From: RGIG4608 sp045125655
GTDB taxonomy: Bacteria > Bacillota > Clostridia > Oscillospirales > CAG-272
Assembly: GCA_045125655.1 (NCBI GenBank)
Contig: JBGVNP010000082.1
Span: forward strand, 1 to 15,639
Direction of reading: 5' to 3'
Length of the DNA stretch: 15,639 nucleotides
The position numbers and the translations under genes were made by a program. The stretch's first letter is position 1. The number at the start of each line of letters is the position of its first letter. A model generated the notes under the pieces. It saw only the letters and a list, made by a program, of their open reading frames with translations. It did not search any database and was not told the DNA's origin. Shown one piece after another: positions 1 to 6,492 of the stretch.

Positions 1-132
1 AAGTTGCAGCGTCTCAAGATGCGTGTTTATATGATGGAACGCGAGAATTATAAGACTAAGAAGCTTAAGGATAACGAGATGGTAGAAAAGATCATTAAGC
101 TCATTATTCAGGAGGTCGAAAATGTTAATTAA
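1..132 (+). CDS. 3' end of an unknown gene, upstream partner of the DndD-like ATPase (partial)
   Basis: The first reading frame is open from base 1 to a TAA at 130-132, giving the last 43 residues of a protein that begins outside the window. The tail is highly charged and rich in Lys and Glu, and predicted helical (it ends KIIKLIIQEVENVN). No catalytic motif is visible, so the sequence does not support a function. It overlaps the start of the following ATPase gene by 11 nt, which implies co-transcription and translational coupling. In dnd operons the gene directly before dndD is dndC, a PAPS-reductase-like sulfurtransferase. That makes a DndC-like identity a reasonable guess from position only; a helicase or other operon partner is equally compatible with what is visible. 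Confidence 0.7.
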   Translation, partial: KLQRLKMRVYMMERENYKTKKLKDNEMVEKIIKLIIQEVENVN

Positions 133-2107
133 GCAGATTGCACTGAAGAATTTCAGACAATATAAAGACCTCCAAGTTGTTGAGTTCTCTTGCGATAAAG
201 AAAAGAATGTCACTGTTATTTTGGGTGACAATACCAGTGGTAAAACTACGCTTATACAGGCGTTTAATTGGTGCTTGTATGGAACAACATCTTTCAAAAC
301 GAGAGAGCTGATTAACTCCGAAACATTACAGGAAATGAGCATGTTTTCCTCTGTTGAGGTTTCTGTAGAAGTGGAATTGCAGCACGAGGACAAGCTGTAT
401 GTTATTCGCAGAACACAAGTTGTAACGAAGAACGAAGGAAATAAGCCTTCCTGTACTAGAGCAGCTTTAAAAGTAGAGTACAAAGAAGAAAGTGGCGAGA
501 TGCAGGAAGTTCCTACATTCGAGTGTCAGAATACCATAAACAAGATATTGCCTGAGGCTCTTTCTGGCTACTTCTTCTTTGACGGAGAGCATGTATCGGA
601 GATCAATAGCAAGGGTAATGTTGTTTCTGCAGTTAGAGGATTGATGGGGTTGGAAACTATCAGCGAAGCTGTTGATCATTTCTCACCGAAAAAGACCAAT
701 TCTGTAATCAGTAAACTGCAAAAAGAATTGGATATCGGTCAGGATGAGAAGAGTGTAAGACTCAAGAAAGATCTTGATGCTGCTAAGGAAAAGCTTGCGA
801 CACTTGAGGCTCGCGAAAAACAGGTGCGAGAAGAGATCGTCTATTTTGAAGATCGTAAGAGAGAATTAACAGCATTGATTCTTGCAAATGCCGATACCAA
901 AGCACGCCAGGAAGAAAAGACAAGAGTAGAACGCGATATAGAATTTTTGCAGAAGAACCAAGCTGATGTTGAGCAACAGATTGTTCGTGATTTTACCAGA
1001 GGCGCATACAAGTTCTTTGCCTCAGCGCTTTATTCTAAAGTATACCGCGTGATTGCTGATGCAAAGCAAGATGGCGAAGGTATCCCTAAGATGCATTATG
1101 ATTCTATTGAGCATATTTTGCAGCGTGGAAAGTGTATCTGCGGTGCTGATTTGACGATGAATCAAGGCGCAGTAAATCATATTAGATTTGAACAGAGCCT
1201 GTTGCCTCCTCAGCACATCGGTACTACAATTCGAGAGTTTAAGCGTGACTGCCAGCGCTATGAAACTGAAGTTGAAAATTTCGCTGAAACCATTAGAGCT
1301 GATTATATTCGAATCAGAGAAAATGCAAATCAGTTGGATGATAAACGCGCCCACTTTACTGAATTGAGCAGATCTATTCAAGGCAATGTCGATGTTGGTA
1401 AGTACGAGCGTGATAACGAAGAAAACGATAGAGTGCTTACCGCTAAGAGAAACCTTCTTCTTGAAATCACTTCTGCAATCGGTGAGGTGAAGAATCAGAT
1501 TCAGTCGCTTGAGAGTGCCATCAATGGCTTGCGTGTGTCTACCGAGAAGAACAAGAAGATTGCAGCAGCTATTGCATATGCAACTAGGATCTACGAGTGG
1601 TTCCAAGCAAGCTATGATAACTCTGAGCGCGTTGTAAAAGAAGATCTGTATGCAAGCATAAACACTCTCTTCTCTCAGATGTATCACGGTCAGCGTGTTG
1701 TAGAGATTGATGATAACTATCATATTACTCTTAAGGTTGATAGCGGAAATGGTGTGTTTGTAAATGATACTTCACCTGGACTTGATACCGTAAAGAATTT
1801 TGCTTTCATTGCCGGCATTGTAGATCTGGCTAGAACGAAAGCAAAGACTAAAGGAAATATGCCAGGCGAAATAGAGTATTCGAGCGAGCCGTATCCTATT
1901 GTTATGGATGCACCGTTCTCCAATGCTGATGAGAAGCACATTGCGAATATTTCCAGAGTGCTTCCTCAAGTTGCGGAACAGGTAATACTTGTAGTTATGA
2001 ATAAGGACTGGGAGTTTGCTCAGCCCGACATGTGTGAAAAGGTTGGTATGATTTATCAGATCGTGAAGCACTCTGAGATTAAATCTTCGGTTAGGAGGGA
2101 TGGCTAA
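122..2107 (+). CDS. DndD-like SMC/ABC-type ATPase
   Basis: This 661-residue protein has the split ABC/SMC layout of RecF, Rad50 and DndD relatives. An N-terminal lobe starts LIKQIALKNFRQYKD and carries Walker A GDNTSGKTT at residues 35-43. A long charged coiled-coil arm follows (about 200-490), interrupted by a Cys-x-Cys turn at 338-340. The C-terminal lobe has an SPGLDT segment near 551-556 and Walker B PIVMDAPFS at 592-600. Asp596 is followed by Ala rather than Glu, as in several 'D-x-PF' ATPases of this group. The length and arm-borne cysteines fit DndD, the ATPase of DNA phosphorothioation, which works with DndC and DndE. Another Rad50-like defence ATPase cannot be excluded. It overlaps both neighbours (11 nt upstream, 1 nt downstream). 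The ATG is preceded by CAGGAGG, a strong ribosome site lying inside the upstream gene. Confidence 0.72.
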   Translation: MLIKQIALKNFRQYKDLQVVEFSCDKEKNVTVILGDNTSGKTTLIQAFNWCLYGTTSFKTRELINSETLQEMSMFSSVEVSVEVELQHEDKLYVIRRTQVVTKNEGNKPSCTRAALKVEYKEESGEMQEVPTFECQNTINKILPEALSGYFFFDGEHVSEINSKGNVVSAVRGLMGLETISEAVDHFSPKKTNSVISKLQKELDIGQDEKSVRLKKDLDAAKEKLATLEAREKQVREEIVYFEDRKRELTALILANADTKARQEEKTRVERDIEFLQKNQADVEQQIVRDFTRGAYKFFASALYSKVYRVIADAKQDGEGIPKMHYDSIEHILQRGKCICGADLTMNQGAVNHIRFEQSLLPPQHIGTTIREFKRDCQRYETEVENFAETIRADYIRIRENANQLDDKRAHFTELSRSIQGNVDVGKYERDNEENDRVLTAKRNLLLEITSAIGEVKNQIQSLESAINGLRVSTEKNKKIAAAIAYATRIYEWFQASYDNSERVVKEDLYASINTLFSQMYHGQRVVEIDDNYHITLKVDSGNGVFVNDTSPGLDTVKNFAFIAGIVDLARTKAKTKGNMPGEIEYSSEPYPIVMDAPFSNADEKHIANISRVLPQVAEQVILVVMNKDWEFAQPDMCEKVGMIYQIVKHSEIKSSVRRDG

Positions 2108-2595
2108 TGTTTACTGGTGATATTTATATTCGTGGCAAATACGCTACATATCTGAAGTATTTGAGCCAAAAAACCGAAAAGAATGACCACAAAGAAAAGG
2201 TTGCTGGAATATTCGAAAGAATGATCGATGTTTATATGACGGCAGCCATTGTAGGCGTTAATTATGGTCTCCGTCGTGAAGATGAAAATGCGAGCTCGGA
2301 CACCGTTAAAATCTTTGCTGATGTCGTAAACAGAGAACAGGATAATCTTGTTTCAATCTTCAGAATTGTTATGCTTGTGGATAATACCACAGGACTTAAT
2401 GCCGATGAGAAAATAGACAGGGCGTTCAAGAATCCCGATACACCTGAAAACATGAAGCTTTTCAACGCATATGTTCGTGGTGGTATAGAGTGGCTCTACG
2501 AGCAGTTTACCAGCGGAGCTACTACTCGCGATGAGTATATTGCGAAAATCTATGAGGTTGTTGAGAGCTTCAAAGAAGAGAACGGACTTTTCTAA
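2107..2595 (+). CDS. Small helical protein of the ATPase operon (DndE or Dnd-associated-like)
   Basis: This 162-residue soluble protein has no signal peptide or membrane segment. Its start ATG shares one base with the stop of the ATPase gene (TAATG), so the two should be made in a fixed ratio. The N-terminus reads IYIRGKYATYLKYLSQKT, followed by FERMIDVYMTAAIVGVNYGLR at about residues 37-57. This pattern of a basic strand plus a helix with small residues and Tyr-Gly-x-Arg resembles small proteins found beside dnd genes, the DndE and 'dnd system-associated protein' type. That comparison is from memory and is weak. The rest is helical and acidic, with no recognisable catalytic motif. The tight junctions on both sides argue that it is a dedicated partner of the ATPase. 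It may be a DNA-end or nick-binding subunit like DndE, but that is inference. Confidence 0.55.
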   Translation: MFTGDIYIRGKYATYLKYLSQKTEKNDHKEKVAGIFERMIDVYMTAAIVGVNYGLRREDENASSDTVKIFADVVNREQDNLVSIFRIVMLVDNTTGLNADEKIDRAFKNPDTPENMKLFNAYVRGGIEWLYEQFTSGATTRDEYIAKIYEVVESFKEENGLF

Positions 2596-2892
2596 ATGGA
2601 CGATATAATAGTTGATAAAATATTTGATCTTGTCAGAAGTTCTAACGGAATTAAGGCAAGTGAAATTGCTAAGCAATTAAAAATCTCCCGTAAGGAAGTT
2701 AATCAAATCCTATACGGGAGATTGGCGAAAGTATGTGTTCAGGACGAGCAGTACATGTGGTATTGTTCGTCCGAAACGCACACGAAAAAAGCAGCCTCAA
2801 GGGATTGTTTAGCAAAGATGGAAAATGCTTTTTCAAACGCAGACTTCACCGTGGAAGAGCTTGAAGCTTTTCTTAATAATGTCGAAAATTGA
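2596..2892 (+). CDS. Small winged-helix protein with a Z-alpha-like domain
   Basis: This 98-residue protein starts on the base after the previous stop codon. Residues 4-57 form a winged helix-turn-helix: helix 1 (IIVDKIFDLVRSS), a turn-helix (KASEIAKQLKIS), a recognition helix (RKEVNQILYGRL) and a short wing ending in YMWYC. The recognition helix has Asn36 and Tyr40 four residues apart, followed by Trp55. This is the Asn/Tyr/Trp arrangement that contacts the backbone in Z-alpha domains, although the wing is shorter and lacks the usual Pro-Pro. The C-terminal 40 residues are acidic and helical and could bind a partner protein. It may be the operon's DNA sensor or adaptor, or its autoregulator. 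A generic transcriptional regulator is the alternative. The fold is fairly secure; the nucleic-acid preference is unknown. Confidence 0.6.
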   Translation: MDDIIVDKIFDLVRSSNGIKASEIAKQLKISRKEVNQILYGRLAKVCVQDEQYMWYCSSETHTKKAASRDCLAKMENAFSNADFTVEELEAFLNNVEN

Positions 2893-2928
2893 CAGAGTTA
2901 GTACATAGGGAGTGAAAGAGGTAGGATT

Positions 2929-5076
2929 ATGTCATATAAAGCGCAAACTATTATCGAAACAATAAAAGGTATTAATCAAACATATTACCTTCCATCGATT
3001 CAAAGAAAATTTGTATGGGATGTGCATCAGATAGAGAATTTATTCGATTCATTGATGCAAGGATATCCTATTGGAACATTTTTGTTTTGGTCTGTAGAAA
3101 AAGGTGGCGATCCTTCACATATTGACGAGTATACTTTTTATGAGTTTATTAACAACTATAATGAAAAGAATGCCTTAGAGTTTATGCAAACGAAGGTTGA
3201 AAAACCGAGTGTTAAGGAAAGAATCGTGGCAGTTTTGGACGGACAGCAAAGATTGAGCTCTTTATTTTGCGCTTTGCAGGGAAGTTATGCATTTAAAACA
3301 AATAAAAGAATCAGTCCGAATGATCCATATCCCAAGCGCGAGCTTTACCTGAACTTGTTATATCAATGCAAAAATGAAATGGATAACAAGTATCAATTCA
3401 GGTTTATTACTTCTATGGAAGCGGCTGTTAAAAATGAAGAACAGTATTGGCTTAAAGTGAAAGATGTAATTTCTTGGTCAAGCTCGCCTAACGGAAGAAG
3501 CGAAATTAAGAAAAAAGCCAAAAGTATTGTACGCGAAATTCGAGAAAACAACTATCCATCCTTAACTGAAGAGAGATATGATGACATCGAAAGCTGTATA
3601 GAGCTTTTGTGGGAGAAGTTAGTAACAGAAGATCTTATTACGTACTTTGAAATCCAAAAAGAATCTTTAGATGACATTTTGGATATTTTTGTAAGAGTTA
3701 ATAGTGCAGGTACGCCACTTTCAAAGAGCGATCTTGTTTTCTCAACAATCGTAGCAAATTGGGAAGATGGAAGAGAAAAAATTGAAAATCTTTTGGAGAA
3801 CTTGAATTCCAAAGGCGAGCGTTTTAGATTTGACAAGGATTTTGTTATTACACTATGCTTGGCTCTAATGGATTTACCTCAAAAGTTCCAAGTCAAAATA
3901 TTTACGAGAACAAATGTTAAAAAGGTTAGTGATTCCTGGGACGACATTACTAATGCTATTTCGGATAGTGTTGATCTCTTAGTAGATTACGGATTTTGTC
4001 ATGATAATTTCACTGCGTACTACATAATTATTCCGGTCGCATACTACCTTTACAAGTCAAAGAAGCGACTTTCCGATCTGACCACTGATGACAAGCATAC
4101 TATTCGTATGTTCTTAATCACTGGAATGGTAAAGAAGATTTTCTCTGCAAGCGTCGAAAGTGGCTTGGCCAATATTCTTAACAAACTCAAACAGACCAAC
4201 TTAGAGGGAAAAATCGAGCTCGCCTGCAAAGATCGTTTCGATTTCGATAGTCTAAAAGTTCTTGAATTTCAAGAGAAAACTCTACGTATCGAAGAAGGAG
4301 ATATCGAAGAGATACTCAATTTCAAAAAAGGCCCGTTGACTTTTATGATTTTGTCACTGTTATATCCGGATTTGAAACTGGGCGAGATAAAATGGCATCA
4401 GGATCATATCCATCCGCAGTATGCTTTTGAAAGAAAGCGGCTTATTAAATATTTCGCCGAAAGAGGATTGCAGCTCGACGAAAATACACTTAAGGAGTGG
4501 ATGACAAAATCCAACACGCTCGTGAATTTGCAGTTGCTTACTGGAAAGCAGAATCAAGAAAAGAGCAAGACTTCATTGACTAAATGGATTGAAACTCAAT
4601 TTGATGATGAAGATAAACGCAATCGTTACTGTGAAGAGCAGTATATAGATGTTGCTGCTGGTTTTGAGTTGGAGAACTTTGATGCTTACTATACTAGAAG
4701 AAGAGCCAATATGAAAAAGCAGTTGATGAAAATTTTCAATGTTCCGATTGTTAGTGCAGAGGAAACAAGGGCTCTTGAAGAACAGCGGTCGGAGGGAGAA
4801 AGTATTATCACTCCCGATGGAAAGACGATAGCGGAAGCGGCGTTGAGTATAGTTATGGATCATCCCGAAGGACTTACTTGTAAGCAGATTTATGATGAAA
4901 TCATTGCAAAAAATCTTTATGAGTTTAAGGCAGAAAATCCGGAAAGTGTTCTGAGAATAGAAATTCGTCGACGTTGTCAGAATGTTGAAATATCCAAATC
5001 CTATGAAACAAAATGGTTTAGGATTCTAAAAGAAGAGGATGGGGAAACCTATTACGGCATTACATTTAGTGATTAA
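2929..5076 (+). CDS. DUF262-DUF1524 (SspE/GmrSD-type) nuclease with a C-terminal HARE-HTH-like domain
   Basis: This 715-residue protein has three recognisable parts. The N-terminus is DUF262, a ParB/Srx-like NTPase, with SIQRKFVW at 23-30, VLDGQQRLSS at 102-111 and FVRVNSAGTPLSKSD at 254-268. The middle is DUF1524, a His-Me (HNH) nuclease, with WHQDHIHPQ at 489-497 and LVNLQLLTGKQNQEKSK at 531-547. These supply the catalytic His and the Asn/Lys residues of the fold. Residues about 633-713 look like a HARE-HTH: a helix, then LTCKQIYDEIIAKNLYEF, ENPESVLRIEIRRR, then strands ending YYGITF. GmrSD and SspE use DUF262/DUF1524 to cut modified DNA or to restrict phage near phosphorothioates. HARE-HTH domains occur fused to restriction enzymes and are proposed to read modified DNA. 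A GGTAGGA ribosome site precedes the ATG after a 36-nt gap. It is likely the effector of the upstream ATPase unit. Confidence 0.85.
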   Translation: MSYKAQTIIETIKGINQTYYLPSIQRKFVWDVHQIENLFDSLMQGYPIGTFLFWSVEKGGDPSHIDEYTFYEFINNYNEKNALEFMQTKVEKPSVKERIVAVLDGQQRLSSLFCALQGSYAFKTNKRISPNDPYPKRELYLNLLYQCKNEMDNKYQFRFITSMEAAVKNEEQYWLKVKDVISWSSSPNGRSEIKKKAKSIVREIRENNYPSLTEERYDDIESCIELLWEKLVTEDLITYFEIQKESLDDILDIFVRVNSAGTPLSKSDLVFSTIVANWEDGREKIENLLENLNSKGERFRFDKDFVITLCLALMDLPQKFQVKIFTRTNVKKVSDSWDDITNAISDSVDLLVDYGFCHDNFTAYYIIIPVAYYLYKSKKRLSDLTTDDKHTIRMFLITGMVKKIFSASVESGLANILNKLKQTNLEGKIELACKDRFDFDSLKVLEFQEKTLRIEEGDIEEILNFKKGPLTFMILSLLYPDLKLGEIKWHQDHIHPQYAFERKRLIKYFAERGLQLDENTLKEWMTKSNTLVNLQLLTGKQNQEKSKTSLTKWIETQFDDEDKRNRYCEEQYIDVAAGFELENFDAYYTRRRANMKKQLMKIFNVPIVSAEETRALEEQRSEGESIITPDGKTIAEAALSIVMDHPEGLTCKQIYDEIIAKNLYEFKAENPESVLRIEIRRRCQNVEISKSYETKWFRILKEEDGETYYGITFSD

Positions 5077-5091
5077 AGAGAAGGATAAAGT

Positions 5092-5328
5092 ATGGCACAG
5101 ATAGATATAACAACAATCGAAAAGTTGCATAAGGATAGAAATACAGTACACGAAAAAGTATATACTACATATTCAACTTTTGATAATTACGGTAAACACT
5201 ATGTTCAGATTGATACCTACGGACGAAGCGATAGAGAACAGCCAGGTAAAATCAGCCAGTCTATACAATTGGATGAAAAGTCTGCCAAGTTTCTCTTTGA
5301 TCTTTTGAAGTCAGAGTATAAGTTCTGA
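5092..5328 (+). CDS. Small conserved orphan protein following the DUF262 nuclease
   Basis: This 78-residue soluble protein lies 15 nt after the nuclease gene with a good AAGGATAAAG ribosome site. The core reads as an antiparallel beta unit: VYTTYSTFDNYGKHYVQID, then the striking segment TYGRSDREQPGKISQSIQLD, then a C-terminal helix (KSAKFLFDLLKSEYKF). I recall similar stand-alone proteins, often mislabelled methionyl-tRNA formyltransferase, in Firmicute genomes near restriction-type genes. This one has no formyltransferase motif and is far too short for that enzyme. No function can be assigned. The GRSDRE-PGK loop is polar and charged and would suit a binding or active-site loop. Its place in the operon suggests an accessory or regulatory partner of the nuclease or of the Nudix enzyme that follows three bases later. 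Confidence 0.6.
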   Translation: MAQIDITTIEKLHKDRNTVHEKVYTTYSTFDNYGKHYVQIDTYGRSDREQPGKISQSIQLDEKSAKFLFDLLKSEYKF

Positions 5329-5331
5329 TAT

Positions 5332-5718
5332 ATGGTTGAAGTTGTAGCAGCACTTATATGGCAGGGCGATAAATTTATGATTTGCCAACGTCCTGCAAAT
5401 AAAGCAAGAGGCCTCCTTTGGGAGTTCGTCGGCGGTAAGGTGGAGTCAGGCGAAACAAAGGAGCAGGCGCTCATAAGAGAGTGTAAGGAAGAATTAGATA
5501 TTCTTCTTTCTGTTGGTGACGTGTTCATGGATGTTATTCACGAATATCCTGACATAACTGTACATCTGACGTTGTTCAATGCTACCATCGCCGAGGGTAA
5601 ACCGCAAAAGTTGGAGCATAACGATATCCAATGGATTTCACCGAGTGAAATCCCGAACTATGCGTTCTGCCCGGCAGATAAAGAAATACTTGCAAAGATT
5701 TGCGAGGTATATAAATGA
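5332..5718 (+). CDS. MutT-type Nudix hydrolase
   Basis: This 128-residue Nudix protein is close to MutT (129 residues in E. coli). It opens EVVAALIWQGDKFMICQR, and the Nudix box spans residues 35-57 (GKVESGETKEQALIRECKEE and the residues after it). The metal-binding Glu50, Glu53 and Glu54 are all present. The usual Gly near the end of the box is Asp56, a tolerated variant. MutT/NudG-type enzymes hydrolyse 8-oxo-dGTP or modified (d)CTP to the monophosphate plus pyrophosphate, cleaning the nucleotide pool. The gene starts 3 nt after the previous stop with little ribosome-site signal of its own, so coupled translation is likely. Co-transcription with a modification-directed nuclease raises the possibility that it acts on a modified nucleotide, but plain housekeeping cargo is the simpler explanation. 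Confidence 0.88.
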   Translation: MVEVVAALIWQGDKFMICQRPANKARGLLWEFVGGKVESGETKEQALIRECKEELDILLSVGDVFMDVIHEYPDITVHLTLFNATIAEGKPQKLEHNDIQWISPSEIPNYAFCPADKEILAKICEVYK

Positions 5719-6089
5719 AAAATTACGAAACGGAAGTTTGTGCACGCTACGGTAATACTGAGGCGTATAGAGAACACGAGCAGAAAACAAAGAACTACAC
5801 AAAGGAGAAGTGGGCAGAGGCGAACGATGGCTTGATGGCGATCTTTGCCGAGTTTGCCGCGTGCCAGGATAGTGGCATGAGCGCTGATTCTGCCGAGGCG
5901 CAGGCACTTGTCACCAAACTTCAAGCACACATAACAGCCAATTACTACACATGCACAGACGAGATCCTTGCGGGTATTGGCAAGATGTACGTTGCCGATG
6001 AAAGATTCAAAAAGAATATCGACAAGTACGGAGAGGGAACTGCGGAATTTGTGGCAGAAGGGATAAGGATATATGTTGAAAATAAATAA
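5715..6089 (+). CDS. Stand-alone TipAS antibiotic-recognition domain protein
   Basis: This 124-residue protein matches the C-terminal TipAS domain of TipAL-type MerR regulators. The visible hallmarks are ARYGNTEAYREHEQKTKNYT at about 10-29, EGLM-like NDGLMAIFAEFA near 37-48, and the diagnostic block HITANYYTCTDEI followed by GKMYVADERFKKNIDKYG and GTAEFVAEGI. TipAS is an all-helical, globin-like fold that binds thiopeptide and other antibiotics, sometimes covalently through a Cys. Two cysteines are candidates here (Cys9 and the one in YYTCTDE). The usual N-terminal MerR DNA-binding half is missing. The ATGA overlap with the Nudix stop shows the start is genuine rather than an internal fragment. 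It may sequester drug, or be the remnant of a split regulator. Confidence 0.82.
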   Translation: MKNYETEVCARYGNTEAYREHEQKTKNYTKEKWAEANDGLMAIFAEFAACQDSGMSADSAEAQALVTKLQAHITANYYTCTDEILAGIGKMYVADERFKKNIDKYGEGTAEFVAEGIRIYVENK

Positions 6090-6471
6090 ACGTTTTTTGA
6101 TTGCTCTTCTAACGTTCACATTGCCGTTTGGATGCATCGGATGCTCGGATGGCGGTTCTGCATCCTATGATCAAATCAGCGGAGCAGAAGCCAAAGCCTT
6201 GATGGACAGCGAGAGCGGATATATCATCCTTGATGCAAGAGAACAGTATGAATACGATGAGGGGCACATCCCCGGAGCGATTCTTATTCCTTACGGCAAA
6301 ATTGCCGACCGCGCTGAAAAGGAGCTTCACGACAAGGATCAGTTGATTCTCGTCTACTGCCGAAGCGGCAGAAGAAGCAAAATCGCGGCTGAGGAGCTTG
6401 TTAAGCTCGGTTATACCAATGTCAAGGAGTTCGGCGGCATCATCGATTGGCAGTATGAGATTACGAAATAA
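6073..6471 (+). CDS. Rhodanese-like lipoprotein
   Basis: This 132-residue secreted or membrane-anchored rhodanese-domain protein opens with a basic start (MLKINKR), a hydrophobic stretch (FLIALLTFTLPFG) and a Cys-x-x-Cys. Cys21 or Cys24 (FGCIGCSDG) is the likely lipobox cysteine cut by signal peptidase II. The rhodanese fold follows: ILDAREQYEYDEGHIPGAI near 52-70, and the active-site loop VYCRSGRRS with catalytic Cys96. It ends in the family-typical FGGIIDWQYEI. Single-domain rhodaneses transfer sulfane sulfur or handle persulfides and cyanide; outside the membrane this one probably has a redox or sulfur role. It overlaps the TipAS gene by 17 nt. The ribosome site (AAGGGATAAGGAT) lies within that gene, so the two are co-expressed. 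Confidence 0.88.
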   Translation: MLKINKRFLIALLTFTLPFGCIGCSDGGSASYDQISGAEAKALMDSESGYIILDAREQYEYDEGHIPGAILIPYGKIADRAEKELHDKDQLILVYCRSGRRSKIAAEELVKLGYTNVKEFGGIIDWQYEITK

Positions 6472-6492
6472 AACTCAAAAAGGAGATAAGAT

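Noticed and set aside
1022..1723. Minus-strand open frame of 233 codons
   Set aside because: It is antisense to the coiled-coil arm of the DndD-like gene; the translation is Ile/Leu/Cys-rich with no domain and no ribosome site.
5092..5328. Methionyl-tRNA formyltransferase annotation for the 78-residue protein
   Set aside because: It is about a quarter of the enzyme's length and lacks the formyl-transfer motif; the label seems to be a propagated error.
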